Position numbers and translations under genes: made by a program. Source: Viridibacterium sp035456105 (GTDB lineage: Bacteria > Pseudomonadota > Gammaproteobacteria > Burkholderiales > Rhodocyclaceae). Taken from it: 64,000 bases of DNA. This document shows, piece after piece, positions 51,367-60,623 of this stretch (positions are counted from its first letter, which is position 1; each line of letters starts with the position of its first letter). The notes under the pieces were generated by a model. It saw only the letters and a list, made by a program, of their open reading frames with translations, was not told the origin of the DNA and ran no database searches. Where the stretch lies: positions 124,001-188,000 of the forward strand of contig DATIDV010000043.1 of assembly GCA_035456105.1 (NCBI GenBank), read 5' to 3'.

Positions 51367-53577
51367 TTACGTCAGATCGAAGCGATCCAGCTCCATGACC
51401 TTGCTCCAGGCTGCCGCAAAGTCGCGCACGAAGCGCTCTTTCGCGTCATCGCTGGCATACACCTCGGCCAGGGCGCGCAACTGGGAGTTGGAGCCAAAGA
51501 TGAGGTCGGCGCGCGTGGCCGTCCACTTGGGCTGTCCAGTGGCGCTGTCCTTGCCTTCGAACAGCTGGGCCTCCTCGGAGATCGGCTTCCACAGCGTGCC
51601 CATGTCCAGCAAGTTCACGAAGAAGTCATTGCTGAGCGTGCCCGGGCGATGGGTGAGGACGCCGTGCTTGCCGTCTACCGTGGCACCCAACGCACGCAGA
51701 CCGCCAACCAGCACCGTCATCTCCGGTGCCGTCAAGGTCAGCAACTGTGCCTTGTCGACCAGCAGCTTCTCGGCCGGAATGCCGTAGTCTGCCTTGAGGT
51801 AGTTGCGGAAACCGTCTGCCAGAGGTTCGAGTACGCCGAAGGATTCGGCATCGGTCTGCTCTTGCGAGGCATCGGTACGGCCCGGCGCGAAGCGAATCGC
51901 GATGGCATAACCGGCGGCCTTCGCAGCCTGTTCAATGGCGGCCGTCCCGGCCAGCACGATCAGGTCAGCCAGCGAGATCTTCTTGCCACGAGTGTTGTTA
52001 CCCGAATGTGCGGCATTGAAGTCACGTTGGATGGCTTCAAGCGTTTCCAGCACCTTCGCGAGTTGCGCGGGCTGATTGGCCTCCCAGCCCTTCTGCGGAG
52101 CGAGGCGGATGCGTGCGCCGTTGGCGCCGCCACGCTTGTCCGAGCCGCGGAAGGTCGAAGCCGAGGCCCAGGCTGTCGACACAAGCTCGGTCACTGAAAG
52201 GCCGGATGCCAACAGCTTGCTCTTGAGAGCGGCGATGTCCTGCACGTCGACCAAGGGATGGTCCACGGCGGGGACAGGGTCCTGCCAGATCAGATCTTCA
52301 GCCGGCACTTCCGCCCCGAGGTAGCGCACCTTGGGGCCCATGTCGCGGTGAGTCAGCTTGAACCAGGCACGAGCGAAGGCATCGGCGAAAGCTTCCGGAT
52401 CCTTGTGGAAGCGGCGCGAGATCTTCTCGTAGGCCGGGTCCTCGCGCAGCGAGAGGTCGGCCGTGGTCATCATCGGCGCGTGCTTCTTCGAAGGATCGTG
52501 CGCGTCCGGGATCATGTCTTCGGGCCTGACGTTCTTGGCCACCCATTGCTTGGCACCGGCCGGGCTGCGGGTGAGCTCCCATTCGTAGCCGAACAGCGTG
52601 TTGAAGTAGCCCATATCCCAGGTGGTGGGATTTGGCTTCCATGCGCCTTCGATGCCGCTGGTGGTGGTATGCACGCCCTTGCCGGTCTCGAAGGCGTTGA
52701 GCCAGCCCAGGCCCATGGCTTCGATCGGTGCCGCTTCGGGCTCGTGGCTGACGTGCTTGGGATCACCCGCACCGTGCGCCTTGCCGAAGGTGTGACCGCC
52801 GGCGATCAGCGCTACGGTCTCTTCGTCGTTCATGGCCATGCGGGCGAAGGTTTCGCGCACGTCACGGCCAGAGGCAACCGGGTCGGGATTGCCATCCGGG
52901 CCTTCCGGGTTTACATAGATCAGGCCCATCTGCACGGCGGCCAGAGGGTTGGCCAGCACGCGCTCGCCGGAGTAGCGGCTATTTGGCTTATCGCTGGTGG
53001 CCAGCCATTCGGCTTCGGCGCCCCAGTTGATGTCTTCTTCCGGCGCCCAGATGTCTTCACGACCACCACCGAAACCGAAAGTCTTGAAACCCATGGATTC
53101 CAGCGCGGCATTGCCAGTGAGGATCATGAGATCAGCCCACGAGAGCTTGTTGCCGTATTTCTTCTTGATCGGCCACAGCAGACGGCGTGCCTTGTCGAGG
53201 TTGCCGTTGTCCGGCCAGCTATTGATTGGTGCGAAACGCTGGTTGCCAGTGCCTGCGCCACCGCGGCCATCAGCCGTGCGGTAAGTGCCGGCGCTATGCC
53301 AGGCCATGCGGATAAAGAAGCCGCCGTAGTGCCCCCAGTCGGCGGGCCACCAGTCCTGCGAGTCAGTCATCAGCGCGTATAGATCTTTCTTGACTGCGGC
53401 GAGGTCCAGTTTTTTGAACTCTTCGGCGTAGTTGAAGTCGGCGGGCAGCGGGCTGGATTCGGGCGTGTGCTGATGCAAGACGCTCAGATTCAACTGGTTG
53501 GGCCACCAGTCTCGAACTGATTGCGTGCGCGTCGGGCCTTGACCGGAATGGAAGGGGCACTTGCTTTCGCCGGACAT
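51367..53577 (-). CDS. katG: Catalase-peroxidase
   Basis: A 736-residue haem enzyme that decomposes hydrogen peroxide and oxidises organic substrates. The active-site triad Arg90, Trp93, His94 lies in FIRMAWHSAGTYR. The covalent adduct residues are Trp93, Tyr221 (GLIYVNPEGP) and Met247 (FARMAMND). The proximal haem ligand is His262 (AGGHTFGKAHGAG). Both the N-terminal catalytic and C-terminal degenerate peroxidase domains are present; length is normal. AAGAAAGGATCGAGTT lies before the ATG. It is monocistronic with its own terminator. OxyR control is common for such genes, but no box was verified here. Confidence 0.97.
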   Translation of the reverse strand: MSGESKCPFHSGQGPTRTQSVRDWWPNQLNLSVLHQHTPESSPLPADFNYAEEFKKLDLAAVKKDLYALMTDSQDWWPADWGHYGGFFIRMAWHSAGTYRTADGRGGAGTGNQRFAPINSWPDNGNLDKARRLLWPIKKKYGNKLSWADLMILTGNAALESMGFKTFGFGGGREDIWAPEEDINWGAEAEWLATSDKPNSRYSGERVLANPLAAVQMGLIYVNPEGPDGNPDPVASGRDVRETFARMAMNDEETVALIAGGHTFGKAHGAGDPKHVSHEPEAAPIEAMGLGWLNAFETGKGVHTTTSGIEGAWKPNPTTWDMGYFNTLFGYEWELTRSPAGAKQWVAKNVRPEDMIPDAHDPSKKHAPMMTTADLSLREDPAYEKISRRFHKDPEAFADAFARAWFKLTHRDMGPKVRYLGAEVPAEDLIWQDPVPAVDHPLVDVQDIAALKSKLLASGLSVTELVSTAWASASTFRGSDKRGGANGARIRLAPQKGWEANQPAQLAKVLETLEAIQRDFNAAHSGNNTRGKKISLADLIVLAGTAAIEQAAKAAGYAIAIRFAPGRTDASQEQTDAESFGVLEPLADGFRNYLKADYGIPAEKLLVDKAQLLTLTAPEMTVLVGGLRALGATVDGKHGVLTHRPGTLSNDFFVNLLDMGTLWKPISEEAQLFEGKDSATGQPKWTATRADLIFGSNSQLRALAEVYASDDAKERFVRDFAAAWSKVMELDRFDLT

Positions 53578-54104
53578 AACTCGATCCTTTCTTGATGTGA
53601 GGTGGCTTTAATCATAGACGGGCAGGCGTGGAGGAGCCTTGTCTCAAATCAGAGGCGGCAAGGAGCAAAGGTCGTTCAGCCACTCTTGCGGGTGCAAGAC
53701 AAACGGCCAGCCCACCGAGCGCTGATGCTGCGCCCTTAAATGTCCTGAATGGCAAAACCGCGTCATCCCGGCGAAGGCCGGGATCCAGACTCACGCGTAG
53801 TGCCTGGATCCCGGCCTTCGCCGGGATTGCGAACTTGTTTTAGAAATTTCTTAACTGAACGCATTACCCACCGAGAGGCGATTGCCTTCTGGATTCGCGT
53901 GTATCCATCAGGTGGCACCAGGTGCTGCATTAACGGAAGCTCTCCGTCACCGCATCGATGATCGAAAAAATGACAAAGAAGTAATTCTGCGGAACCAGGC
54001 TGCGACCTATCGACGGACTTCTGGCGTTTAAGAGGCCAGCTGCAGCCGGGTTAGCTCCGGCTGGTCAGCGATTCAGGCGTCATCCGGACTGGGCACCAGC
54101 TTCA
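53578..54104. other. Gap with REP-like element between two minus-strand genes
   Basis: 527 bp with REP copy 8 (53761-53830) and a GCAGCCGG / CCGGCTG hairpin at about 54041-54063 that may stabilise the 3' end of the surface-antigen transcript. No gene recognised. Confidence 0.5.
53761..53830. repeat. REP-like palindromic element (copy 8)
   Basis: CGTCATCCCGGCGAAGGCCG with GGATCCAG faces CTGGATCCCGGCCTTCGCCG with GGATTGCG. The right end has drifted from GATGACG to GATTGCG. Confidence 0.85.
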
Positions 54105-55166
54105 TCAGTAGGCGTAGCCCATCTTCAGCAGAATGCCTGAATTGTCGCCGCTGCCTTTGGCGTACTCCAGGTTCAGGACAATGCCTTCCTTGGGCTTGAG
54201 AACATATTGAACACCTGCACCGAAGGCCGGATAAGTGTTCGAAGATTTGGACTGATCCATTCCCCCGCCATACAGCACTGCGACACCCGCAAAAACCGTT
54301 GCAGTCCACTTTTCGGCAAGCTTGAAACGCTCTTCGCCCTCAATTGATGACATCTGATTGGCGGTGTATTGACCTGTTTTGTAGCCGCGTAACTGCACCG
54401 GAGCACGGTTCTGTGGAGGGGCGTCATTGGTGAGGTGATTGAGCTGGCGAATCGCAAAGACGTGGCCATTGCCATGCCCCGCGTAGTACCTCAAATCAAT
54501 GCGATACATACCGAAGTCGCTTTCGCCACCCAGTGCCTCACGGTAAGCCATGTTGCTGAGGCTGACCAATGCTCCCCGCGTAGGCATGTTGTCGCTGTCC
54601 CGCGAATCGCGATACCCGACGAGGCCGAGACCGCCGGACTTGTATGGCTGGATGCCCAGAACATTGAGCAACTGCTCATCGAACGTTGACTCTCCCGTGA
54701 TGTTGAAATTCTGGTACATGCCCTGCGCGCCAAAAAACCAGTCCCCCGATACGCGGTATAGATAACGCGTGAAGAAAGAACGCAGTTCAGCGTTATTCCG
54801 CAACGGGACGCCGGTTCCAAGATAGTCGCCGTAGTCGTTCCTGATATTGCCGCCCATTAAGCCGGCCATGAAACGTTGCCGGTCTTCGTCGTAGGATGTT
54901 TTTGCGAAGGCGCCTACCGTCATCGAATCGGTGCTCGTGTACTGAGCCTGAACAATGAATATGGATGGCCGGGACTTTTCGTCATAGAAATGCAGGTACC
55001 CCGCAAGTGCCCCCAGCGAAGTCCCAAGCTTCGGGCTGGAGCTGAACTGTGGGGCAAACAGCCAGGGAGACTTCTCCGACCCCACAGCGGGTTTCTCGTC
55101 CGCTGATTGTGCAAATGCAGCCCGTGACGCAATCGCAAGAACAAACGCTAACTTCAGCCTCCGCAT
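54105..55166 (-). CDS. Surface antigen (D15/Omp85-type) beta-barrel protein without POTRA domains
   Basis: A 353-residue exported outer-membrane protein. The signal peptide (MRRLKLAFVLAIASRAAFAQ) is followed by a short linker and a barrel with alternating strands: LGTSLGALAGYLHFYDEKSR, then GLGLVGYRDSRDSDNMPTRG and QLRGYKTGQYTANQMSSIEG (the last resembles the conserved RGY loop of Omp85 barrels). It ends LLKMGYAY, a C-terminal aromatic. There is no POTRA domain, so a role in assembly is unlikely. It may be a phospholipase-associated or stand-alone barrel. Start 55166 is chosen by the signal peptide. Confidence 0.75.
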   Translation of the reverse strand: MRRLKLAFVLAIASRAAFAQSADEKPAVGSEKSPWLFAPQFSSSPKLGTSLGALAGYLHFYDEKSRPSIFIVQAQYTSTDSMTVGAFAKTSYDEDRQRFMAGLMGGNIRNDYGDYLGTGVPLRNNAELRSFFTRYLYRVSGDWFFGAQGMYQNFNITGESTFDEQLLNVLGIQPYKSGGLGLVGYRDSRDSDNMPTRGALVSLSNMAYREALGGESDFGMYRIDLRYYAGHGNGHVFAIRQLNHLTNDAPPQNRAPVQLRGYKTGQYTANQMSSIEGEERFKLAEKWTATVFAGVAVLYGGGMDQSKSSNTYPAFGAGVQYVLKPKEGIVLNLEYAKGSGDNSGILLKMGYAY

Positions 55167-55230
55167 GAAGGCCCCTCTTGAGGTACGCACTGAAATCACC
55201 TGTCTCTCCCGGCTGACCTGCGGCGAAATG

Positions 55231-55272
55231 ACAACAAACTGCGGGCAACAAACTGCGGACAACAAACGACGC
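55231..55272. repeat. 14-bp tandem repeat, three copies
   Basis: ACAACAAACTGCGG (55231), GCAACAAACTGCGG (55245) and a degenerate ACAACAAACGACGC (55259), in the upstream region of the surface-antigen gene. They could be regulator sites or slippage products. Confidence 0.75.
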
Positions 55273-55679
55273 CTCAGTATAAGCACCGAAGCACCGAGCG
55301 ATATAACAAGCACGTGAAGAACGGTAGCACTCATCGAACATGATGTCCGCAACGGTCTGCCCGAAGCAGATGAGCATGGTCGCTCAGAGCCAGCCCCAAG
55401 AATCAGCGGGCACAGATTTCGTCACCTTGGCTTGTTCCTCTGTTTGCTCTCGGGGCAGCGATGGAAAAACACCGCGGCCAGCATCCATGCGGGTTTCGGT
55501 GACCGCGGAGAGCAACTATAGTCCCCACAGACAACATTAATCTTGATTGACTAGATCTGAAGCATCGGCGTGACTTTGATCTTCGTCGGGTTCAGACAAA
55601 GTTCTCCATATTAGACTCCGATCCATTTTTCCAACGGAACGCAAAGCCGTTCAAGCAACGGTTATCGGGAGCTTTGTTG
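55273..55679. other. Divergent promoter region of surface antigen and permease genes
   Basis: About 400 bp with the start regions of two divergent genes. A 66-codon plus frame at 55340-55540 lacks support. AT-richer sequence around 55510-55560 (ACAACATTAATCTTGATTGA) probably contains the permease promoter. Nothing else seen. Confidence 0.35.
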
Positions 55680-57077
55680 ATGAGCCTTTTCCGCACGAAG
55701 AACATTGATGCCATGCTCGCCGTGGCCCGCGAAGATGGCCTAAAGAAGGTGCTCGGGCCCGTAGACCTCGTGCTGATGGGTATCGGCGCCATTATCGGCA
55801 CGGGCATTTTCGTGCTCACCGGAACGGGTGCGCTGACCGCCGGGCCCGCGCTCATCGTCTCATTCGTCCTTGCCGCCGTGACCTGCGGCTTTGCCGCGCT
55901 GTGTTACGCCGAGTTTGCTTCAACCATTCCGGTTTCGGGGTCCATCTACACCTACAGCTACGCCACACTGGGCGAAATCGTAGCGTGGATGATCGGCTGG
56001 GATCTGCTGCTCGAGTACGGACTCGCCACGTCGGCGGTATCCGTGGGCTGGTCGGCATATTTTCAGTCGCTCATGTCGGGCTTCGGCTTGAGCTTGCCGA
56101 AGGTGCTCACCGCAGCGCCGGGGTCGATCCCGGGGGTTCATACCTTCATGAACCTGCCCGCCGTGCTGATCATGATGGCCATCACCTGGCTGGTGTCGTG
56201 CGGCGTGCGCCAATCCGCACGCATCAACAATGTGATGGTGGCCATCAAAGTCGCTGTGGTGCTGTTGTTCATCGCCGTAGGCGTCTGGCATGTGGAGCCA
56301 AAAAATTGGCAGCCGTTTGCACCGTTCGGCGCCAGCGGCATATTCAATGCGGCCGCACTGGTGTTCTTTGCCTTCATCGGTTTCGATGCCGTGACTTCGG
56401 CAGCCGAGGAAGTGCGCAATCCGAAACGCGACCTGCCCATCGGCATCATCGGCTCGCTCGTGGTCTGCACCGTGCTGTACGCGATCGTGGCCGCAATCAT
56501 GACGGGCATCGTGCCGTTTGCGCAGTTTGCCGGCGAAGACCATCCCGTCTCGCTGGCACTGCAATTTGCCGGTCAGAACTGGGTTGCAGGCTTCGTGGAC
56601 CTGGGGGCCATACTCGGCATGACCACGGTGATTCTGGTGATGATGTACGGGCAGACGCGCATCATCTTTGCAATGTCACGTGATGGCCTGCTCCCCGAGC
56701 GGCTCTCCAGCGTGCATCCGAAGCATGCCACGCCCTATTTCGCCACCTGGACAGTAGGCATCGTGTTCTCCGCCATCGCCGCCTTCGTGCCACTGAACGT
56801 GCTGGCAGAGTTGATCAACATTGGCACGCTGGCGGCCTTCACGCTGATTTCCATCGCTGTGCTGGTCCTGCGCCGCACACGCCCGGACTTGCCGCGCGCC
56901 TTCCGCTGCCCGGGCGTACCCGCCGTGCCACTGCTGTCGGTGGCCTTCTGCGTGTTCCTGATGGCTCACTTGCAGGCTGTGACCTGGATGGCCTTTGGCA
57001 TCTGGTTGGCGCTGGGTCTGGCGATCTACTTCCTCTACGCACGGCGCAATGCCGTGTTGCATAACCACGGCGGCTGA
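55680..57077 (+). CDS. APC-superfamily amino-acid permease (CAT type)
   Basis: A 465-residue inner-membrane transporter with 12 hydrophobic segments. The first helix carries the substrate-binding signature GIGAIIGTGIFVLTG. FAALCYAEFASTIPVSGSIY (helix 3), FFAFIGFDAVTSAAEEVRNP (helix 6) and FAMSRDGLLPERLSSVHPKH are typical of the cationic amino acid transporter (YfnA-like) branch. GGGAGCTTTGTTG precedes the ATG at 55680; TTG at 55674 is an alternative start. Substrates are probably neutral or basic amino acids. It is monocistronic and convergent with the DMT gene. Confidence 0.92.
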   Translation: MSLFRTKNIDAMLAVAREDGLKKVLGPVDLVLMGIGAIIGTGIFVLTGTGALTAGPALIVSFVLAAVTCGFAALCYAEFASTIPVSGSIYTYSYATLGEIVAWMIGWDLLLEYGLATSAVSVGWSAYFQSLMSGFGLSLPKVLTAAPGSIPGVHTFMNLPAVLIMMAITWLVSCGVRQSARINNVMVAIKVAVVLLFIAVGVWHVEPKNWQPFAPFGASGIFNAAALVFFAFIGFDAVTSAAEEVRNPKRDLPIGIIGSLVVCTVLYAIVAAIMTGIVPFAQFAGEDHPVSLALQFAGQNWVAGFVDLGAILGMTTVILVMMYGQTRIIFAMSRDGLLPERLSSVHPKHATPYFATWTVGIVFSAIAAFVPLNVLAELINIGTLAAFTLISIAVLVLRRTRPDLPRAFRCPGVPAVPLLSVAFCVFLMAHLQAVTWMAFGIWLALGLAIYFLYARRNAVLHNHGG

Positions 57078-57146
57078 GGCCATGGCCTGACGTCACGTCA
57101 TCTGCAGAACCCGCCATGCGGGAATGCGGGTGTCGTGCCGGCGTCC

Positions 57147-58013
57147 TCAGCCTCGCGGCGCCATTGCAATCAGGCCGATCGACACGATCGCCAGGCCAAT
57201 CGCCGCGCGATTGAGCCAGCTCAGCTTCTCGCCAAAACCGATCACACCCACCAGCGTGCCGAGCACGACGACGCCAATGTTCATGCTGGCGAATATGACA
57301 GCGGGCTGACCCGGCATTGCGCGATGGGCCATGACGTAGAAGATGATGTTGCCGAAGTTGATCAGGCCAAGCAGCAGGCCAGCCGCGAAGTTCTTCGCCG
57401 TGAGTTTCGTCTGGCCACGCATGACGCGAATACCTTGCCAGATGAGCATGCCGACAAAGGCAAGAGCGAAACTGACTTGCAGGGACGCACCGAATGGCGT
57501 GCCTGCAGCAGAGATGTGTTTGAGCAGCACGTCGACGCATGCGAAGCCGACCCACACGGTGAGCAGCGCGGGCCACATGCGAAGGCTACCGTGTGCTGCC
57601 TGCTGTGCCGGACGCGCGAGTATGCCGACGACGGCCAGCATGCCAAGCGCAAGACCCGCGAGTTTGAGGGAAACGGTCTGTTCGCCGAAGAACAGGAAGG
57701 CCGCTGCGAGCGACAGCAACAGCGAGAGGCGCTGAGCGATGTCGGTGCGGACGATGCCCGCAGCACGCACGCTGGCGGCAAGCACAAGGAATAGCGACGG
57801 CAGAATCACCGCCAGTGCGAGCAACGAGGCCCAGGGCGCACCGGGTTGTTCGAGGCTCGCCATCGGCGGCTTGAGCAGGAGCGCGCACAATGCAGAAGCC
57901 GCAAGATAGTTCCAGGTGATGGCTTGTGCCGTGTCGACGCCGCGCTGGCGCGCGATCTTAAGCAGGACAGAGACAAGGACGCTGCAAGCGACAGCAAGGA
58001 GGACGAAAAGCAT
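57147..58013 (-). CDS. EamA/DMT-superfamily transporter
   Basis: A 288-residue inner-membrane protein with ten hydrophobic helices arranged as two EamA-like halves. It begins MLFVLLAVACSVLVSVLLKI. The end of the first half (FLFFGEQTVSLKLAGLALGM) and of the second (LGTLVGVIGFGEKLSWLNRA) have the characteristic F-G-E motif. The family exports amino acids, drugs or metabolites; the substrate is unknown here. It is convergent with the permease, with 69 bp between. Confidence 0.88.
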   Translation of the reverse strand: MLFVLLAVACSVLVSVLLKIARQRGVDTAQAITWNYLAASALCALLLKPPMASLEQPGAPWASLLALAVILPSLFLVLAASVRAAGIVRTDIAQRLSLLLSLAAAFLFFGEQTVSLKLAGLALGMLAVVGILARPAQQAAHGSLRMWPALLTVWVGFACVDVLLKHISAAGTPFGASLQVSFALAFVGMLIWQGIRVMRGQTKLTAKNFAAGLLLGLINFGNIIFYVMAHRAMPGQPAVIFASMNIGVVVLGTLVGVIGFGEKLSWLNRAAIGLAIVSIGLIAMAPRG

Positions 58014-58174
58014 CGCGGAATCACGACTGGAAACAAGGGGGTCGCCATTGTGCAGCAGATGGACTGCACAAGAGAGATTTGTGATCCTTGGAGATCAGCG
58101 ACGCTTGAAGTGCGTCGAGGTTCAGGGTCGCCAGCGCGTTTCTTTTCCATGCCCGCGAATATCGCGAGCCACCG

Positions 58175-58702
58175 CTATCGCCAATACACGCAATTCTTGA
58201 ACATCGGCACCTTTTTATTCAATCCATCGCCGACGCACTGAAACACGCCCTTGGTCCCGGCGGGCAGGCTGGCCCGTGCATCTTTCGCTGTGCGACTGGC
58301 CACACGACCGTCCTTGCCCGCAACCGGCTGCGCGGCAAACAGCCCAAGAACCACAACATCTGCAGGATTGACACCCGCGGCCAGAGAGACTGAAACGTGC
58401 CCCGACTTTTCCTCAGTCGTGGCGACGGTTCCCTCGATTGCAATCGGGTTGCCATCCATCAAATCCCCGGCATAACCCGGCTTGGTGCGATAAAGCTCCA
58501 GTGCACGCCCGGCCGTAATAAGCGGCAGATCCTTCACGATGGGGTAACGATTGAGCTGTTTGCACAGGCTGCGGTCGTCAAAATCCTTGCAGTCAAAGAA
58601 GTCCGCCTGCGCCGGAGCGATAAACCCCGCGATCAGGGTCGTCATTGCAAAGAGGGTCAGCGCCATGCGCCGCAATGCGTGCATTGGTATGAAGGACTTC
58701 AT
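58175..58702 (-). CDS. Secreted OB-fold-like protein of unknown function
   Basis: A 175-residue exported protein. The signal peptide covers about 1-33 (MHALRRMALTLFAMTTLIAG, cleavage near AQADF). The mature part has ADFFDCKDFDDRSLCKQL with two Cys, then NPIAIEGTVATTEEKSGHVS and VFQCVGDGLNKKVPMFKNCV. The latter pattern resembles tRNA_anti-like OB-fold proteins. GGAGTGAATC lies before the start at 58702. Four Cys suggest two disulfides. It probably has its own promoter. Confidence 0.65.
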   Translation of the reverse strand: MKSFIPMHALRRMALTLFAMTTLIAGFIAPAQADFFDCKDFDDRSLCKQLNRYPIVKDLPLITAGRALELYRTKPGYAGDLMDGNPIAIEGTVATTEEKSGHVSVSLAAGVNPADVVVLGLFAAQPVAGKDGRVASRTAKDARASLPAGTKGVFQCVGDGLNKKVPMFKNCVYWR

Positions 58703-58841
58703 GCGAGATTCACTCCATTCTCTCGGGCCAGACCAGCCCATGACACACCGACATGCACTTGCCCCGTCGACGGGCAAGACGCCTTATGGATACAAACAGA
58801 TACAGTCCATTACAGCAAGGATTGGCACACTCATCAATGCT

Positions 58842-58996
58842 AGGGTCTGTTTATATTTATCCGACGGCCGCGCTCGCGGAGCGTTGAGCACGGAACAAGG
58901 CGTAGCAACGACGACAGGGAGCCCCCTGACGAGGAGTTGCGACGCAGGGCCATGTTCAACTCTCCCAAGCCCTGCGGATAAGTGAAAACAGACCCT
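58842..58996. mobile_element. MITE-like palindromic element (155 bp)
   Basis: Terminal inverted repeats of 22 bp: AGGGTCTGTTTATATTTATC at 58842 (CG follows) and, read in reverse, AGGGTCTGTTTTCACTTATC at the right end (58975-58996). The interior is also partly self-complementary (GTTGAGCACGG against CCATGTTCAAC, GCAACG against GTTGCG), so the element would fold into one long hairpin. No transposase is encoded. It looks like a non-autonomous insertion element. No clear target duplication is visible. Confidence 0.65.
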
Positions 58997-59060
58997 GACC
59001 GCCACCTGATACGGGCAGCCTATGCTGAAGCAAGGCGGGCTCATTGAGAAGGAATCATTC

Positions 59061-59639
59061 ATGAACTTCCGCGCAAGCCTGAGCAATCGGCGCTTCGCCA
59101 TCCCCGCGCTGGGCACCTTGATTTCCATCGCGATGACAGCTTGTGCACAAACGCCACACCGCAGCTCCGTGGAAGCGCCCGCCACCCTGCCGCCGATCAG
59201 CACGGAGGTATATGCCTATCCGCGCGATGAACGCCCCGCGGACGAACAGAAGCGTGATCGTTTCGAATGCTATAACTGGTCAGTCAGGCAGACCGGTTTT
59301 GATCCGGCCAGAATGACCGTCACAAACTTGCGCGTCGTGCACGTCAATCCCGCTGTGCCGCCCAATCACGACGCGGCGGTGCTTGGCGTAACGGGTGCCA
59401 TCATCGGCGCGGCCTTTTCGCAGCCGTCGAATGCCTGGGGGGGTGCGGCAATTGGCGCCGTGCTCGGCGCAGCCGCAGGCTCGGCATCGGATGCCAATCG
59501 CGAGGCCACGGCAGATCACATCGAGCGCGCAGCCAACTCTGGTCAACAAGCGCAGTACATGCAACTTTCACAGCGTGCCGCAGACTATCGCCGCGCCATG
59601 GGCGCCTGTCTTGAGGGCCGCGGTTACATAGTCCGCTGA
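59061..59639 (+). CDS. Glycine-zipper lipoprotein (YMGG-like)
   Basis: A 192-residue envelope lipoprotein. The lipobox MTAC (about residue 28) follows a hydrophobic signal. YAYPRDERPADEQKRDRFEC, then YNWSVRQTGFDP lies at about 55-85. A glycine-zipper stretch (GVTGAIIGAAFSQPSNAWGG, AAIGAVLGAAAGSASD) at about 110-145 could insert in a membrane. The C-terminus is QRAADYRRAMGACLEGRGYI. The first and last blocks are shared with the neighbouring protein; the zipper is inserted between. AGAAGGAATCATTC lies before the ATG at 59061. Confidence 0.8.
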   Translation: MNFRASLSNRRFAIPALGTLISIAMTACAQTPHRSSVEAPATLPPISTEVYAYPRDERPADEQKRDRFECYNWSVRQTGFDPARMTVTNLRVVHVNPAVPPNHDAAVLGVTGAIIGAAFSQPSNAWGGAAIGAVLGAAAGSASDANREATADHIERAANSGQQAQYMQLSQRAADYRRAMGACLEGRGYIVR

Positions 59640-59667
59640 TGCCCCCGCTTACAAGGACCTCCTGAAA

Positions 59668-60372
59668 ATGACTACGACATTTCTTGATCGAGCTCGTCTG
59701 CTGGCCATCGTGGCGGCGGTGCCGGCAACATTGCTGGCTTACTCAGGCATTGCGCAGGCCGACCCGCACCATGGCGGCCACCACGGCGGCTACTATGGTG
59801 GCTCGCCTTACAACGACCATCATTATTACGGGTATCGCCCCCGCTTCCCTTATTACCGCCCCGCTATCGGCGTCAGCGTCGGCTTCTTGCCGCCGGCCCC
59901 ACGCGTGGTGGTATATGGCCACGATCATTTCTATTTCGCGTCCGGTGTGTGGTACCGGCCCTACGGCCCACGCTTCGTCGTGGTTGCGCCGCCAGTGGGT
60001 ATCGTCATCCCCTTCCTGCCGACCTACTACGACACGCGCGTGATTCGTGGCGAAACCTATTACATCACCGATGGCGCCTGGTATCACGCCACGCCGACGG
60101 GGGATGGTTACATCGCCAGCGCGCCACCTTCCGACACCCCCGAGGCGGCACCTCCCGCAGACAAGTCATTCGTCTACCCGCGCAATGGACAATCGCAGAA
60201 GCAGCAGGACAAGGACCACTACGAATGCCACGCCTGGGCCGTCGACCAGAGCGGCTTCGACCCGACGCAGGCCTATGGCGGCGTGAGTGCAGATCAGGTG
60301 AACAGCAAGAGCGCCGACTATCAACGCGCGCTGAGCGCCTGCATGGACGGGCGCGGCTATACGGTGAGGTGA
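59668..60372 (+). CDS. DUF6515-type secreted protein with shared C-terminal domain
   Basis: A 234-residue exported protein. The signal peptide covers about 1-31 (cleavage near AQADP). A His/Gly/Tyr-rich region follows (GGHHGGYYGGSPYNDHHYYG), then the DUF6515 pattern: VVVYGHDHFYFASGVWYRPY, then VIPFLPTYYDTRVIRGETYY. The C-terminal 70 residues (VYPRNGQSQKQQDKDHYECH ... SADYQRALSACMDGRGYTVR) match blocks of the preceding lipoprotein. The gene starts 28 bp after that gene, so they form an operon. Function unknown; the His-rich part may bind metal. Confidence 0.8.
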   Translation: MTTTFLDRARLLAIVAAVPATLLAYSGIAQADPHHGGHHGGYYGGSPYNDHHYYGYRPRFPYYRPAIGVSVGFLPPAPRVVVYGHDHFYFASGVWYRPYGPRFVVVAPPVGIVIPFLPTYYDTRVIRGETYYITDGAWYHATPTGDGYIASAPPSDTPEAAPPADKSFVYPRNGQSQKQQDKDHYECHAWAVDQSGFDPTQAYGGVSADQVNSKSADYQRALSACMDGRGYTVR

Positions 60373-60404
60373 AAAGCGGTGAACTCATGCGCGCCACTCA
60401 AAGC

Positions 60405-60431
60405 AAAAGGCCACGCATTGCGTGGCCTTTT
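60405..60431. terminator. Bidirectional intrinsic terminator
   Basis: AAAAGGCCACGC (60405-60416), loop ATT, GCGTGGCCTTTT (60420-60431), then GCTTG. It lies after the DUF6515 gene and faces the end of amn. The core is shared with 34711 and 62291. Confidence 0.85.
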
Positions 60432-60623
60432 GCTTGTTGAATCGAAGCATAGCGCTCGTAACAAAGTGGAACGCGCGCGCAGCTGGCCAGGCGGCTCAAT
60501 CCACAGGAATATGGGTGAAGGAAGATGATCGTCGGGCGGAGTGCCCACTCCGCCGAACCGCATCTCCAATCGATTACTACACGTGTTCAGGCGCACGGCG
60601 GAGCTTGCACGCCCCCCTGCTTT

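Noticed and set aside
52258..53382. 374-codon plus frame opposite katG
   Set aside because: Antisense shadow of katG with no independent support.
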